Positions 1-11,700 of a stretch of 64,000 nt of DNA are shown piece by piece. The DNA is taken from the NCBI GenBank assembly GCA_031310005.1, contig CM062382.1, positions 186,001 through 250,000 of the forward strand, read 5' to 3'. Position 1 is the first letter of the stretch, and every line of letters begins with the position of its first letter. The notes under the pieces were generated by a model. It saw only the letters and a list, made by a program, of their open reading frames with translations, was not told the origin of the DNA and made no database searches. This DNA is from Dactylellina haptotyla (lineage: Eukaryota; Ascomycota; Orbiliomycetes; Orbiliales; Orbiliaceae). A program made the position numbers and the translations under genes.

Positions 1-1829
1 CAATTTCCAACTTGCTACGTTGTTTTTGAAGCTTGGCGTCTTTGAGTTGTTCAATGAGAGGTCTGTAGTGTTCACGAAAACTAATTGGAATATCGGTACC
101 CTCGTTGATGCAGCGCTCGATAACTTTCCGATCTCTTCATATCATACACCCGAGTGTTAGATATATCAATACTGAACCACCGGAACAAGAGAAAAACTTA
201 CCTAAGCTCTCGCATGTTTCCCGCTGCAGGAGTCAAGCTTATAGCATTCTTTTTGCCGTCACTGTTTGCAGCAGCTGCCATATTTGATATTCTTTCTCGT
301 GCTGTTGCAAGATATTCATCTTCGTGTTGGAAACAGCACCACCGTGCGCCGAAGCTACATGCCTCGAGTTTACCCACAGGACATCTGATCATAAAAAAGG
401 CTTTTGACAAATGAATTTTCAGATCACCGGTATACCGGAATCGTATTTCATCTTCACAGTTGAAAATTTTTGCCAATTCCTTTGCGTCTCTTCTGAGAAC
501 CTCTCGGTCTTTCTCGTCACTGATGTTAAGCCGGGGTGTTAAGAAAAGTAGCCTGACAACTATCTCTTTGGTGTCACAGTTATCGTAAGCATTCTTGTTG
601 AGCACGAGAAGAACACTCTTGAAGACTGATAATGAAAGTGGGACTGCCGTTTGAAAGCTGGCGTGGTCTCCGGTGTCAGAAAGATGGTGGAGGTTGGTTA
701 AGAGTTTGCGCGTAAACTCTTTGAGTATGTTGAATTTCGGAAATAGTTTAAGAATGACTGTTTCTCGTACTTGGTGAACGGTGGTGCCAGCTAGGTTCGG
801 CAACTGCTAGAATAACCGGAGTAGCGGCATCCCGTGGCTCATCCAAGAATACTCGAATGGAGAATCCGTATAGACCCAATCGCTTCGAATAACGGTTGAT
901 AGGCCGGCGAGGATTGGATGGGATAGCAAGCCACTGATGGCTGCTTCGTACTTGACCTCAACAGAGGCGTCATAGAAAATGTCCAATGTTTCCTCGAGAA
1001 ACTCTTTCATCTCTGGCGGGGAGAAACGATGTGCGTTTTGACCCTTCCGTAGCCATTGTATGAGAATTGGTCGTGCTTCTAAAACGTCGGCGTCGTTGCT
1101 TTCATGCGAAGACATGGTTAGCATAAAGAAGAAGTAGAGGGCGGTGATTAAATCATAGCTTTGAGGGCTGAAGGTGTCGGGAGGATTGGGAGATGGAGGA
1201 GTCTTTAATATTCACCACAAATGTCATGGCAGGTTGCGCGAGTGCTACTTACGCAGAGCCGCCCGACTTCCGCTCAACACAAACAGTCACAGGCTTCTTC
1301 CCAGCACGCTGCAACGGGACTTGGTTTTCTTTATTTTCTGTTTCTCCGGCACTGGGGTCTATAGGGTGAATTTTCAGAATCGAGAACATTTTTTGTGAAT
1401 CTTAGATATCCACTTACTTGACGAATCCCGAGTGGTGGCCGTTTCCCCTGGAGAGCCACTCTGACTCTCCTTGGGAGAGGCAGACTGGGAAACCGGAACC
1501 CGGGGAGCAACCTTCGATGAGGTTCTTCAGCCATGGAATATAATTAGTTGGCCGTTGTCACGAATCATGGCTATTCTTCTATCTCGATACTCACCTTCCC
1601 TGGGTCCGTTTTGGGTTATCCTTCCTCTCAAACCCGGGGTATGTTTGAACCAGCAGTTCTGGCCGTAGTTGCAACTCCCTCGGAGCCAGTGGGTGCATTC
1701 CACCACTCTCCTTTTTGGAGTTACTGGCGGAGAAGCAACAGGGCCTTCTGGGATTCCGAAAAATGAACGAAGACCTGGGTCTTCCCTTAGGAGCGTTTGG
1801 AGAGTTTTTACCCTCCGTTCGTGTGTCAT
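1..1829 (-). CDS. CCCH zinc-finger protein, 3' end outside window, in-frame TAG
   Basis: Likely RNA-binding-type CCCH protein of unknown role. My model is five exons: 1829-1591, 1524-1418, 1358-1253, 1167-202 and 134 to beyond base 1. Every junction keeps phase, with donors such as GTAAGT at 1252, 1417 and 201. Exon 1 starts at an ATG (1829-1827) and encodes one C-x7-C-x5-C-x3-H finger (CTHWLRGSC...CWFKH) near residues 45-63. Exons 2-3 give a Ser/Thr/Pro-rich linker, and exon 4 a helical region. Within exon 4 the frame is open on both sides of a single TAG at 807-809, followed by CAG TTG. I found no acceptable intron to remove it, so the gene is either a young pseudogene or read through. The layout (N-terminal finger, low-complexity linker, helical body) resembles the CCCH gene at 19783-23275. 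The gene continues off the left edge. The family call is fairly sure; the function is unknown. Confidence 0.7.
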
Positions 1830-3387
1830 TTTTGTTGTCTGCTATGTCTTCTATCAGACCTACACGTTTGGTATTGGATTAAGAGAAATCCCTTACCTTG
1901 GACGTTGTCGATATATGTGGTGATATCGCCGCGGAGTAGTGTTAGTATTTTGAAAGTTGGTGAATAAGTAGTTTTGTTATCTGGTTTGGTTGGAACTGGG
2001 TGAATAGTAGTATGTGATGGAGAAACGTTGCAGAGGTTAAATCCCTTTGTATTTCTAGTATTAAAGGGAGCGCAATAGGAATTTTTGTATCCCCATTTGG
2101 ACCACCAACGGACTAGAGGTTTCAGCCCTACAAATCAAAAATGGCGAATAACGCATGCTAATGAAGGGAAAGGAAAGCAGAAATCTATGTCGTTCAAGTA
2201 ACCAATAATCCAACGAAAATATGTTTGATTTGACTCGATTCTCTGCATGGTATTCCTTCGCAATTTGATCACAACATCTTCCTTCCGGATGGTTACTGGG
2301 CAAGATGCTACTGCTAAACAACGGTGATATTGAGCCTAAAATCCTATTGGCATCCAGCGTGGGTGTTATCAGGCGAGGCTGCCATTCTTTGCCAATCAGA
2401 AGCCCCATTTCATTTTGGAATATACTGCAACCAATAATCTTTAGCTACAAAAATAATATATTGATTAGACTTTTCAATTGTATTGCTATATGATATTCAT
2501 TCTTTGAGCACCTATACGCGACATGGGTTTATAAATTATGATTGGAAGCAACCTCATTGGACAGGACCATACTTCGATCGAGATATGTCGAAGCCATTTA
2601 CGCAATTGAATCGTAGAACCGGGGCATAGATAAACCATGTTCAAACGAAACATGTTGACAGGAAACTTCATGGACTTAGCTTAATTCCACCGGCCTCAGA
2701 GCCAACTCGGCTTCGGAATCAATCTAATGCCCGTGTCGCCAACTGCCAAGGGGCAGGAGTACTAGTTGATATTTGAGTGTTGAATTCCTGACTAATCGTC
2801 GCGTCCGTGCTCCCAAAACTGCCTAGGTTCATGCCACTCCCTGCGAGCCTCGGGACAACCGAAGAATTCAACTTCCAAGTATCTGATATATCAGCTATAC
2901 ATGCCAATTGCGGGAAGCGGCCCTATAGTGCAAGACGCCAGCACTAATTCGAATAACCCGTCTGCAGCATCCTTACATTGTTAAGCCTATAGTTTTTATA
3001 CAAATCGTACGATTTTTAGTGCTAACCACGCGGTGTGGCACGAATTCCTAGTTGGTCAAAACTTAACGTTACGGGGACCAAGATTTCTAAGCAACCTGTA
3101 TTTGTAAGCGGGAATGCGGAGGAACACCTATCCCGTACGAGTGAGTTTCATTAGTCAACGCCAATTAATTGATGGGAATAGTTTCAAAATAATCGGCCTA
3201 GTAAATGTATGTTTAATGAACGTTAAATATAATGAATATAAATTTAGACGAGATCTCGACGTTATTTTTGCCATCTTCTATTTCACCATCATCAAGCTTT
3301 CCAAGCCCTGCAGCAAATACCACACTCTCAACGCACTTTCATTTTAACCCAAGAACAAACTTGATACCACCTCAAAACATCACCAAA
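1830..3387. other. Intergenic, no gene seen
   Basis: Divergent spacer between the CCCH gene and the DUF1993 gene, so it should hold both promoters. ORFs here are short, lack fungal-like continuity or begin at non-ATG codons. The A-rich CACCAAA just before the ATG at 3388 is a good start context. Confidence 0.6.
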
Positions 3388-3909
3388 ATGGCTTCTGCAG
3401 ATCTCTTCGATTTCACCGTCCCTCTCTTCCGCAAGGGAATGAAAACCCTCAAGGCAATTCTGGAGAAGGGTGAAGCATACGCGAAAGAGAATGACATTCC
3501 CGTTGACGACATCGTTGGCTGGAAGCTGGCCGATGACATGAAGCCATTGTTGTTCCAGATCCAGACCGCGAGCAACACAGCCAAAAACACCTGCGTTCGC
3601 GTTGCCAAGCTCGAGCTACCAGTCATGGACGACAAGGAGGAGACGTTGGCGGACTTGTACAAGCGTATTGAGCTCACACTCGACCTTTTGGACACCGTGG
3701 AATCCAAGCACAAGGCTGAATTCGCGGGCAAGGAGGCGTCGGAGGTTATCATGTCTACAGGCTCTCGCGGAGATAGGAAGTTTACTGGACTGTCATATGT
3801 GCAGAACTTTGCAGTTCCAAACTTCTACTTCCATTTCGTCACTGCTTATGACATCTTGAGAAACAAGGGCGTCCAAGTCGGAAAGTTGGACTATCTTGGC
3901 GCTTTGTAG
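3388..3909 (+). CDS. DUF1993 domain protein
   Basis: Intronless 173-residue protein that matches the DUF1993 family end to end. It has an N-terminal LFDFTVPLFRKGMKTL-like helix, then a DDMKPLLFQIQTAS core and a C-terminal NFYFHFVTAYDILRNKGVQVGK segment region. The family is a soluble four-helix fold widespread in bacteria and fungi with no firmly assigned activity. I chose the ATG at 3388 because the A at -3 and the length match the family; the frame is open upstream to 3232 but without another family-like segment. It lies alone between spacers. There is no signal peptide or membrane segment, so it is probably cytosolic. The family call is confident; the biochemical role is not known. Confidence 0.88.
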   Translation: MASADLFDFTVPLFRKGMKTLKAILEKGEAYAKENDIPVDDIVGWKLADDMKPLLFQIQTASNTAKNTCVRVAKLELPVMDDKEETLADLYKRIELTLDLLDTVESKHKAEFAGKEASEVIMSTGSRGDRKFTGLSYVQNFAVPNFYFHFVTAYDILRNKGVQVGKLDYLGAL

Positions 3910-4633
3910 TTTAAGACCAAAGGACTTCTGGAAAGTTTCTTTTGGAAACTAGTTATCGCTATGGCATATCTAGGCATTTCATAATGTATTATTAGAAAAC
4001 AAACTCAGAACTTAACGAAGAATATATAACAACCAAAAATCTGCTTTATAAACTTCTAAGCCTTGGTGAATTCGAAGACTACAAAGTACGCTCCACTAGA
4101 ACGCAGCTGTCGATGCTGTTGTACGCTAGTCGAAAACCTGGGTTACTTCTGTGCAATATCTGGACCTACAACTACTTGAATCCTTTCCATTGAGATATCT
4201 CTAGCTTATGAGTAGTGTATAAAGATGTAGAGCTTACAAAGCTTGAAGCTTGCAAGACGGAGTACCAAGTGGAATGTTCCATGTTGTATTTTGATGCCAT
4301 CAACACAAACGACAACCTTTAAATTGCTCGTGTAGCGCAAATGTGTTGCCGAACGTCTTGAACCTCTTCACCCGCATAAACCGCGACCGCATGAAACCCC
4401 GCTTCGCATCTCCATCAATCATCAAGCTCACATCGCCGCGAGGCTGCCTTCTGCGATCCATCCAGGGACCAATCACGAAATAGCGAGGACCCAGCATCCA
4501 GGAGGCAGATACTACGCTCGCCAGGCACCAGTATAGGCATGAGAGGCGGCGACGCCCTCTTGATACCCTCCGCCGAACCACGCTCTTTCTAGCACTTCTT
4601 CCAACTGCAGACGTCTGTTCCATCGATACCAAA
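3910..4633. other. Intergenic, no gene seen
   Basis: 3' region of the DUF1993 gene and promoter of the next gene. The minus-strand ORF at 4300-4632 is Arg-rich, overlaps the promoter and start of the downstream gene, and looks like a shadow. Confidence 0.55.
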
Positions 4634-5959
4634 ATGGGGGCAACACTTTTAACCCTTCTAAGCGCTGGCCAGCCGATATTCTATGAAGCCATATTCGGAT
4701 ACCTGGAGGCATGCGATGTCCTCCGCCTACTTGCCACCTGCCGCCAGATCCACGAAATCGAGAGATGCATATTCGATGTAGATAGGCAGCTCCGCCCATT
4801 CGTCAAGGAGCCACTAAAATTCAGGCAGATAATGGCTACTTACAACCTTATCGTTAGTGGCAGTGTCGCGTTGAAGCTCTTCTCGCGTGACAGTTGGAAA
4901 AGCGCAGATCTTGATATATACACTAGCTCGACAAAATCACTACTGGCTACCTGGGACTTCCTGAAGCGGGAGAAATATATATTCGAACCATACGTCTGGC
5001 ACTCCGCCACGGTCGAGACCTCTGTTGCAAATCTGTCAACCCTAAAAGAGCGACTGACACGGATTTCAAGAGCTAGTGATGGCGATGATGACGATGACGA
5101 TATTGGAAGGATTTACGCGTCAAAAGAGATCAGAGATGTTAGTCCCTCTTCGCCTTGTACGTGGTGGACCCTTTAGGAAGATTCTGACAGATTTCTATCT
5201 CTACTTCAGGTTTATAGATTCGTAAGGCCAAAGGACGGCAGCAGAGTGGAAATTATCTTGACGAGAGGTCTCGAGATCGAAGCTATTACCGACGGTTACT
5301 ATTCCACGTACATCATGAATTTTTTCACCTACCGTAAGGCTTATTGCCTTTTCCCCTACCATACTATCGGCCGTCGAGAAGGGTTTCGCACTGTCAACTT
5401 TGAATCAGAGAAGACGGCAATAGGATTCGCCAAATATTCTGATCGCGGTTACAAAGTCGAGAAGTACGGAGACTATCATCCCTGCAAACTCCACTGCCCG
5501 CTTCGCCCTCATCGACGCATTGGAGATTGCTTCACATGGACAATCACATTCCCTACAGAGAAAATCTTCAAACCAGCGGTTGAAAGTATTCTGGAGGCAT
5601 ATACATTTGGACTAAAAGCGCACTCGAGCTTTGAATACGGTGACGAGCCGAGGCAGTTTACGTCCAAAGAATTCATATACCTCTCATCAGTATGGTTCAC
5701 CCATAAGCTGCTCGCCCAACCTTTGCTCATTGATGACCGCACGGATTCCTGGGCAGTGTTTTTGAAAGAAACGCTGGATAAAATCGAAAAACAAAGACAT
5801 AGTTACTTCATCGCGGACCCATTGTTGCAAGCGGACACGGTCATTAAAGGGCGCGACCGACTTTTAGACGCGGAAGTCCCGAAGTATTATCAGTACTGGT
5901 ACGACACGATAATGCCTGGAGAGTTTATATGGCGAGGGCAGTACCCTATGCTACAATAG
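4634..5959 (+). CDS. Nucleotidyltransferase-fold-like protein with F-box-like N-terminus
   Basis: Two exons, 4634-5137 and 5210-5959, joined by a 72-bp phase-0 intron (donor GTTAGT, acceptor TTCAG), give 417 residues. Residues about 14-45 (IFGYLEACDVLRLLATC) resemble an F-box-like helix set. Residues about 75-95 read VSGSVALKLF followed by SADLDIY. This Gly-Ser...Asp-x-Asp arrangement is typical of the nucleotidyltransferase fold and recurs in uncharacterised fungal proteins. An Asp run (SDGDDDDDD) lies just before the intron. The C-terminal 240 residues match nothing I know. No signal peptide is visible. The catalytic reading is an inference from a short motif and the enzyme could be inactive; the gene structure itself is well supported. 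Confidence 0.7.
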
Positions 5960-6801
5960 TCGTTCGAACTTGTCGGACTTAGCAATGGAACATCTAATTT
6001 GATCGATATCTAGCGCCAAACATTCGAAACATGGTGCCAAGCCATGATTCCACGTTAACGATAGCAACAGTATAGCAACAGCCAATACCCCTTCTACCTC
6101 TTTGAACAGACCGAATTTGATCTTGAATGAGACTAGAAAGTGCACTAGTACCCCCAGAATCCCTAAATCTGCCTCTTGGACTCCGAAATTCAACTCCGAA
6201 ATTCAACCCCTAATAACCCCAAGAATCACTAGAGCCCTGTGCATATGAGATGCCAGCGGAAATTACAGACGTTTCAAGCTCGCTGGTCGGTGGAAACATT
6301 TTTGTAAATTATACACAGCTAAACTTAGAATAAGCCTTAGAACTGAGATAACCCTTAGCCTACTAAAGCACTGGAGGAAGTATTTACAACCATTCGTAGT
6401 AGAAAAATCCTCTAAACAGGCGCAAATGTTATAAACGTGGATACTGTCCTGGCAAAATTAGGAGAGCCACCTCACTCGAGCATAAGGACGAGATATCGGT
6501 CTCGCAATCTGTTCTTTGTAGCTACGGAGGATGCGACCTTAAGTTCAATCCGGCCAATTATATTTAGTGACTCCGGTTCGAAATAAAATGAACAAATGAA
6601 TCAGATATTGGGCTCGTTCCTTGGCTGGTCTAGCGAGATGTATCTGATCCAAGTTCTAACAAACCCTCTAGAGGAGGTTCAAGATAGATAGGGTTGAAAT
6701 GGTGCTAGGAAATTGGCCATGATAAACATTGGAAGACGAGGTAGATATAAAGGACAATACTACCCTTGCCCGGGTAATGTAGATTCGAGAGTTTGATATC
6801 T
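5960..6801. other. Intergenic, no gene seen
   Basis: Lies between convergent genes and holds the two 3' ends. The longest ORFs are short and of shadow quality. Confidence 0.5.
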
Positions 6802-7141
6802 CTATACTCTCCCATAGTTGTCCCCGCGCATCCCAACTACTCCACCGATTCCCTTGACGTACCAATACAGACTCTCCGCTTTCCGAATCTCGGTAGCATG
6901 CCTTACGCTTGACATGTCTGAATCGCGATAAAGAATACAGTTGAAACAGACGTTATCACTTATGACTTCATCACGATTAACGGACCGGCACAAAAGGGTG
7001 CGGCGGCCGCAGAGAGTCATCTCGGCTTGTTTATGAGCGCACTGAGAAGACGATGGCGGTTGTTAGTATCATGTCTGGGGAATATGGTGGTGGGAACTGA
7101 AGAGATGTTACTTCTGTAAAGGTCCACAAATTCCAGCACAT
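6802..7141 (-). CDS. Small Met-Cys/CxH zinc-module protein (paralog 1)
   Basis: Two exons, 7141-7112 and 7041-6802, with a 70-bp intron (donor GTAACA, TACTAAC branch site, acceptor TTCTCAG) encode 89 residues. Exon 1 is exactly ten codons starting Met-Cys. Exon 2 opens with Cys-Ala-His and continues C-x6-C ... C-x2-C (CFNC), giving a likely one- or two-zinc module. The same layout occurs at 24372, 26209 and 26774: ten-codon first exon, intron, then C-x-H and a terminal C-x2-C. That is why I trust this otherwise minimal gene. The tail after the module is short and mostly charged. No signal peptide. It is divergent from the BTB-like gene at 7470. The function is unknown; protein-protein or nucleic-acid binding are both possible. 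Confidence 0.65.
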
Positions 7142-7469
7142 TGTGAATAGAGATTCGGTCTGGAATGGCAGTCGCACCGATAACTTGATATATCTAGGAA
7201 GATAATTCGGGCGAGGACCGGATTGAAGAATATTGGTGGAGCTGGTGATGTAATATAGTCTTTTGGTTGTTGACCGTAGAGACGTAATACTTGATATCGT
7301 TGCAATGGTCATATTCGTTAAACGGTTTAAGAAACAACCAGTTTTATATTTTATTGTACGAGACTGAACATGACTTGAACCATTTGACAATCTGAGACTA
7401 GGCGATAAACATCAACGAACCCCAAGGCCTTCATGCCACCTCAGTAACCTGCCTGGCTTGTTTGGTATC
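7142..7469. promoter_or_regulatory. Shared divergent promoter region
   Basis: About 330 bp separates the ATG of the zinc-module gene (minus) from the first ATG of the BTB-like gene (plus), so both promoters must lie here or overlap the coding ends. No clear TATA box or operator is visible. Confidence 0.4.
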
Positions 7470-8746
7470 ATGAAGAACATCCTAACGAGCAAACCCACCG
7501 AAACAATGTCTACTGCGATGCCTCTAGCGCTAGCCGCGAAACCGGACCTCTACATGATACTTACCTCGTTCTATCGCCCCCAACCCGATATCCATTTACT
7601 TTTGAGCCAACAGATTGTCTGCTCGCTTTCACGGCCTCTTAAGAAGGCATATGTCACAGCTGTCACACATGACCGTCACATTATCTTCAATGACGAAAAG
7701 TACATCTGCATCAAACTCGATTGGTGGCACCGAGACTCATTGATCATCATTCTAAAGGCCATACACCACCATCCTGAAGCCTTTCCGGATGTAAATGATA
7801 TGAGCTTCAGAATCTTCTGGGGCATTCCAGCTACCCTCGATACCTTACAGATAGATCTTTCTGCATGGTTCGTTAGATACTTCGAGCACTGGAAATCTAG
7901 GAGACTGGAATACGGGTATGAGCCATGGCTTGTTGTCGGCAAAGTGTTCGATTACGACGAGGATTACGCGAAATTGAGTGCGAAGATTATCGTGGAGTTT
8001 ACCGGATGGAAAGATGGCAGTGGTATGCTGACAGGTCCTAAAGGTACGAAGGGCTTGGAAACGGATGGGCCGTTAGAGATGTGGGAGGGTTGGGCGCCTA
8101 GAGAAGTAATGGGCGAGTATACCGCGCACCCTCTAAGCCGTGGCACGGTGTTATACGGAAGCTAATTCAAGTTGGAAGAGTAGAAAAGATGAAGATGGAG
8201 CAATACCGCCTGCTATATGAGATTCTGGATGCGATGGATACCTGGTATCGGCACATCGTTCATCTGAAGACCAGCAAACAAGGCTCCTGCACATGCTCTC
8301 CGATCGAAGACTGCGTGGTAGTCGGGAAAGCGCTCATCACGACATTGAAGTCGCACGGTTTGATACACCGCAAGCATGACCATGTCGCCTTTTGCGGATC
8401 TATACTGGAGTTGAGAAGATTGTTGCAACCGACGGAGGTTAAACTGCGGAGGGCACTCGGCGGGTTCGGATACGGTAGATGTAAGGTATACGACAGTATG
8501 AGGAAATTGTTGAACGATTTCGATGCGATATTGAGCAAGGTGAGAGGCTTCAAGTACGATAGTACCGTAGAGGAGTTCAATATCGACGCTCTCTGCGGGG
8601 CTAGGATGATTTTGCCGTGGTCGACGGGGCAGATGGGTGTGGTCGCGGTTGGTGTCAGTTTATTATTGATGGTCGCGATTACGATCAGTTGGACTGTTTT
8701 GAAAACACTGTTAAGCGGCGCGTGCTTTCTTGCAAGACTAATCTGA
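7470..8746 (+). CDS. BTB/POZ-like fungal protein
   Basis: Tentative two-exon model, 7470-8116 and 8179-8746 (404 residues). The 62-bp intron has donor GTATAC, branch GCTAATT and acceptor GGAAG. Without splicing the frame stops at 8165 and the rest is in another frame. The first half has the pattern of the fungal BTB-like family: a beta-rich segment, then KAIHHHPEAFPD in place of the usual 'L.IIH....P' core, then WLVVGKVFDYDEDY in place of 'WLFIAWVFG...F'. The second half has the expected C-terminal helices (LDAMDTWYRHIV, then CTCSPIEDCVVVGKALI). The ATG at 7506 has a better context than 7470 and is an alternative start. BTB-like proteins often act as adaptors for protein complexes. A relative lies at 14676-15878. 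The end of the protein has a hydrophobic stretch (VGVSLLLMVAITISWTVL) that could be a tail anchor. Confidence 0.65.
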
Positions 8747-11700
8747 TTTCTCCTCCTGCGCTTCTTTCACTCTACGAGCAGGCTACAGCGGGAAATCAAA
8801 GCTAGGTTATCTTGGGATGTCGGAAGGAACCAGCAAAGCTGAAGTTCATCCCGCTGGAATAGATGCTAATCAGGTTGTCAACCATCTATATGTACTGGTA
8901 TTATGGACTCTGACATAAGCCACGCTTCGTGCTACCAAGAGAACCGACTGCTTGAACTTTATTCCGACAATGTTTGGGTCCAACGTTAATACTCATGATC
9001 CTTTCGAACAATGTTATCTCGTTCTCGTTCTTAATACAAGCAATGATAACTAAGTTCTCTTCTTGGTTGCGATACTTTGACATAATTCTATAGCGGCCTC
9101 GAGTTCGCGTAAAGTTGCTGCTCTTCTTTCCACCGTGGTGAGATCTAGGGGCTCGGTAGACAATCCCTGGACCGAGCCCTCTCCCGGTGATGCCCCGTGA
9201 TGGCTCAACCCAGGTACCGAAAGCGATAGATTCTCGTGAGCAAACCTCGATATTCGTCACCAATCCTAACTCTCTTCGCTCATCCGTGGCGAGAAGGAAG
9301 TGTATATCTCGGATAACTATTAGTGGCAATTGTACCGTATACTTTGTACTTCAGGATATGGTATGTCTTATCTCTCGTATTCACCGATATGAACTAGTAC
9401 GGTTAGTATAGTATCATGAGAGCCCGAGGATGTTTCAAAGTCAGAGAAGATCCAGCTGTACTTATATTGACAATCAGGTCACTGGGTGCATCAAAATACC
9501 ATAAAGGGTATAGACGGCTATATCAAGACTGAATGTTTGCAATTTATTTGATAATTTGTTTCTTCAGGACAAGGATCTCATATATTAAAGGCCCATAGGC
9601 CAGGAATATGAAGATTGTCAACGGCGAGGTTGGTAAATGTATAGATGAGACACCAGCTGGTTTTGGTGACACAAGGTTGACTTGAAATTCACCATAGTGT
9701 GATAGTTCTAAGGCCCCACTGGCAAGGTTTTTCTTGGGGTTAAGGGGGACGAGCAATACTCTGGAACATGCCGTGAACCGTATGCAAGGGCGACGCCAGG
9801 AAAGCAGGTGAACAAATTTTCAGCTATAGCAAGTGTGCAGTAGTTTCGAGGATATAGGCACCCAGATACTCGGTACGACTCCAGCAGAAGAGGGTCTCAA
9901 TCGCTATTTGAGACTTTCCATACCCTCGCGTAGAGCCTCGTTGGCAGTCGGTAAAAAGAGTGGGGCCGTAATAGAGTTTTTGACCAAAAATACCTAGCTA
10001 AGCGGTTTTCAGAAAACTTGAGGGGCGTTGAAAATTTAGGGTCTGCACAGGGTCGCACTCGGGGTCGCACTCGGATCTAGCCCCCAACATTTTTTCACAA
10101 TTGTAGCGTACTTGGCAACCCACTGGCAGGAAAATATCGGCTCGCCCGAAGATTCGTCTACAGAATGATTCCGGAATCTTGCGGGAGCGCCTAAGCATAA
10201 CGTCACGACGCGTCGTGCATCTTGAGGGACTATGTCTACCTGGCTTGAAGGATAGGTCTTAATAGCACCATCTGTGGGCATGGGGGAGATCTTGCACATA
10301 TCCCTAGAGGATCCGCCGAGGGGAGCCTACTGCAGGGGCACCCGGGCTCTGCGACCCTTGTTCAACACTCCAAGACGCATCGACTTCACAAAATAATCAC
10401 GGCTTCCTTGTCTAACTGAGTGCCATTCCCGATGAAACTGCCACTTAAGCCTTTCCTTTCGGGCTGATTCAGCTAATGATATTGCTTAGAATAGCAGATA
10501 GCTAAGGATTTAGGGAAATGACAGCGATTTATGGCGGCGGTTTAATTTAGAGTGTTTTCTGAGAAAAACAGAAGATTTTAGTATAAGTTGTAGTTCCTTC
10601 ACTTTCTCCGCGGCTCTGAGGCTTCAGGCCTCAGTAGGCCCACGTGCGATCCATCTAGCATCACTGGCCGCCCTCGGCCTCGCCATATTGCCCGATTGCG
10701 TCCATTGGATATCAAACTATATAGAGTTTCATTACAGAAATTGGATCATTAGGAAAAATGGGTAAGACAAATATATCTGCCGCAGTCGCGACATATTACC
10801 AGTGTACCCCAGTTACTCGTAGTCATGGAGGCGGCAATTTAGAAGTGCATATTTTGTGTTGCATGTTGGCGAATCTTATGGGTGGCATTCGTTAGTTCTG
10901 AGACCCGATACGGCAACAGTACGCACACCAGAAAGCCGACGGGGTGCGGCGTTATATCTTAAAAAGGTAAGCCTGTATCTAGATAGCTGTAGCGGAGGAC
11001 CCGGTTATCATAGGATCGTGCCTTTAAATGATGGTGCAGCCTCTGGTACCGAATACCGCTTAACGAGTAATGTAACGAGTTTTAGGCTAGGAGAAACCGA
11101 ACGCCCGCCCTTAACGAAAGGGCTTTGTGTACCGGAGAGATTGAATTCACCGCATGGGCACGCCGATCATGCTTTTTGTGCCGGGTTTTATCACCAATTG
11201 CCTTCGAAACGATTTGCGAGCTCTCCTCTCGGCTCGTACCTGGTCTAGCTTAGCTAATTGAGGAGTACCGAGGGCGGTCGCTTCCCCGGAGGTTCTCGCC
11301 TGCGGTCAGTGCTTGAGTGTTCTAGTCAGTGCTTAGTTCCGGAAACCGAGCCGAATACCTTCTCGTTTCGAGTACTGTGGTCTGTTCTTATGAGCTAATC
11401 GGGTATAATTGAGTTTCCAAAGAAGCTATAAACGGCAATGTAACGTTGAAGCTGGCACTACTACAAAAAGAACCGGTTTCCTGGCCCGGGAAGGTAGGTC
11501 CTTTATTTAAGTAAAGATAATTCAATCTAGATGAGCAGACCCTTGATCGATTGTTCGATGGACTGCGTTCAGGGATAGCTTGGCTTCCGAGTTTCGTACG
11601 ACGAACCTTGTGTTCATTTCGTCCTACTAGGGACAAAAACTGATTAGTATCCCAGATCTTACGTGCTATCTGACTTCGACCTCAGATGCATTGAGATAAG

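Noticed and set aside
10036-10299. Minus-strand ORF starting Met-Cys, like the zinc-module genes
   Set aside because: No donor after ten codons and no C-x-H or C-x-C/C-x2-C pattern follows.
10856-11248. 130-residue plus-strand ORF
   Set aside because: No family resemblance, no start context and a GTAAGC inside cannot be spliced in phase; not called as a gene.
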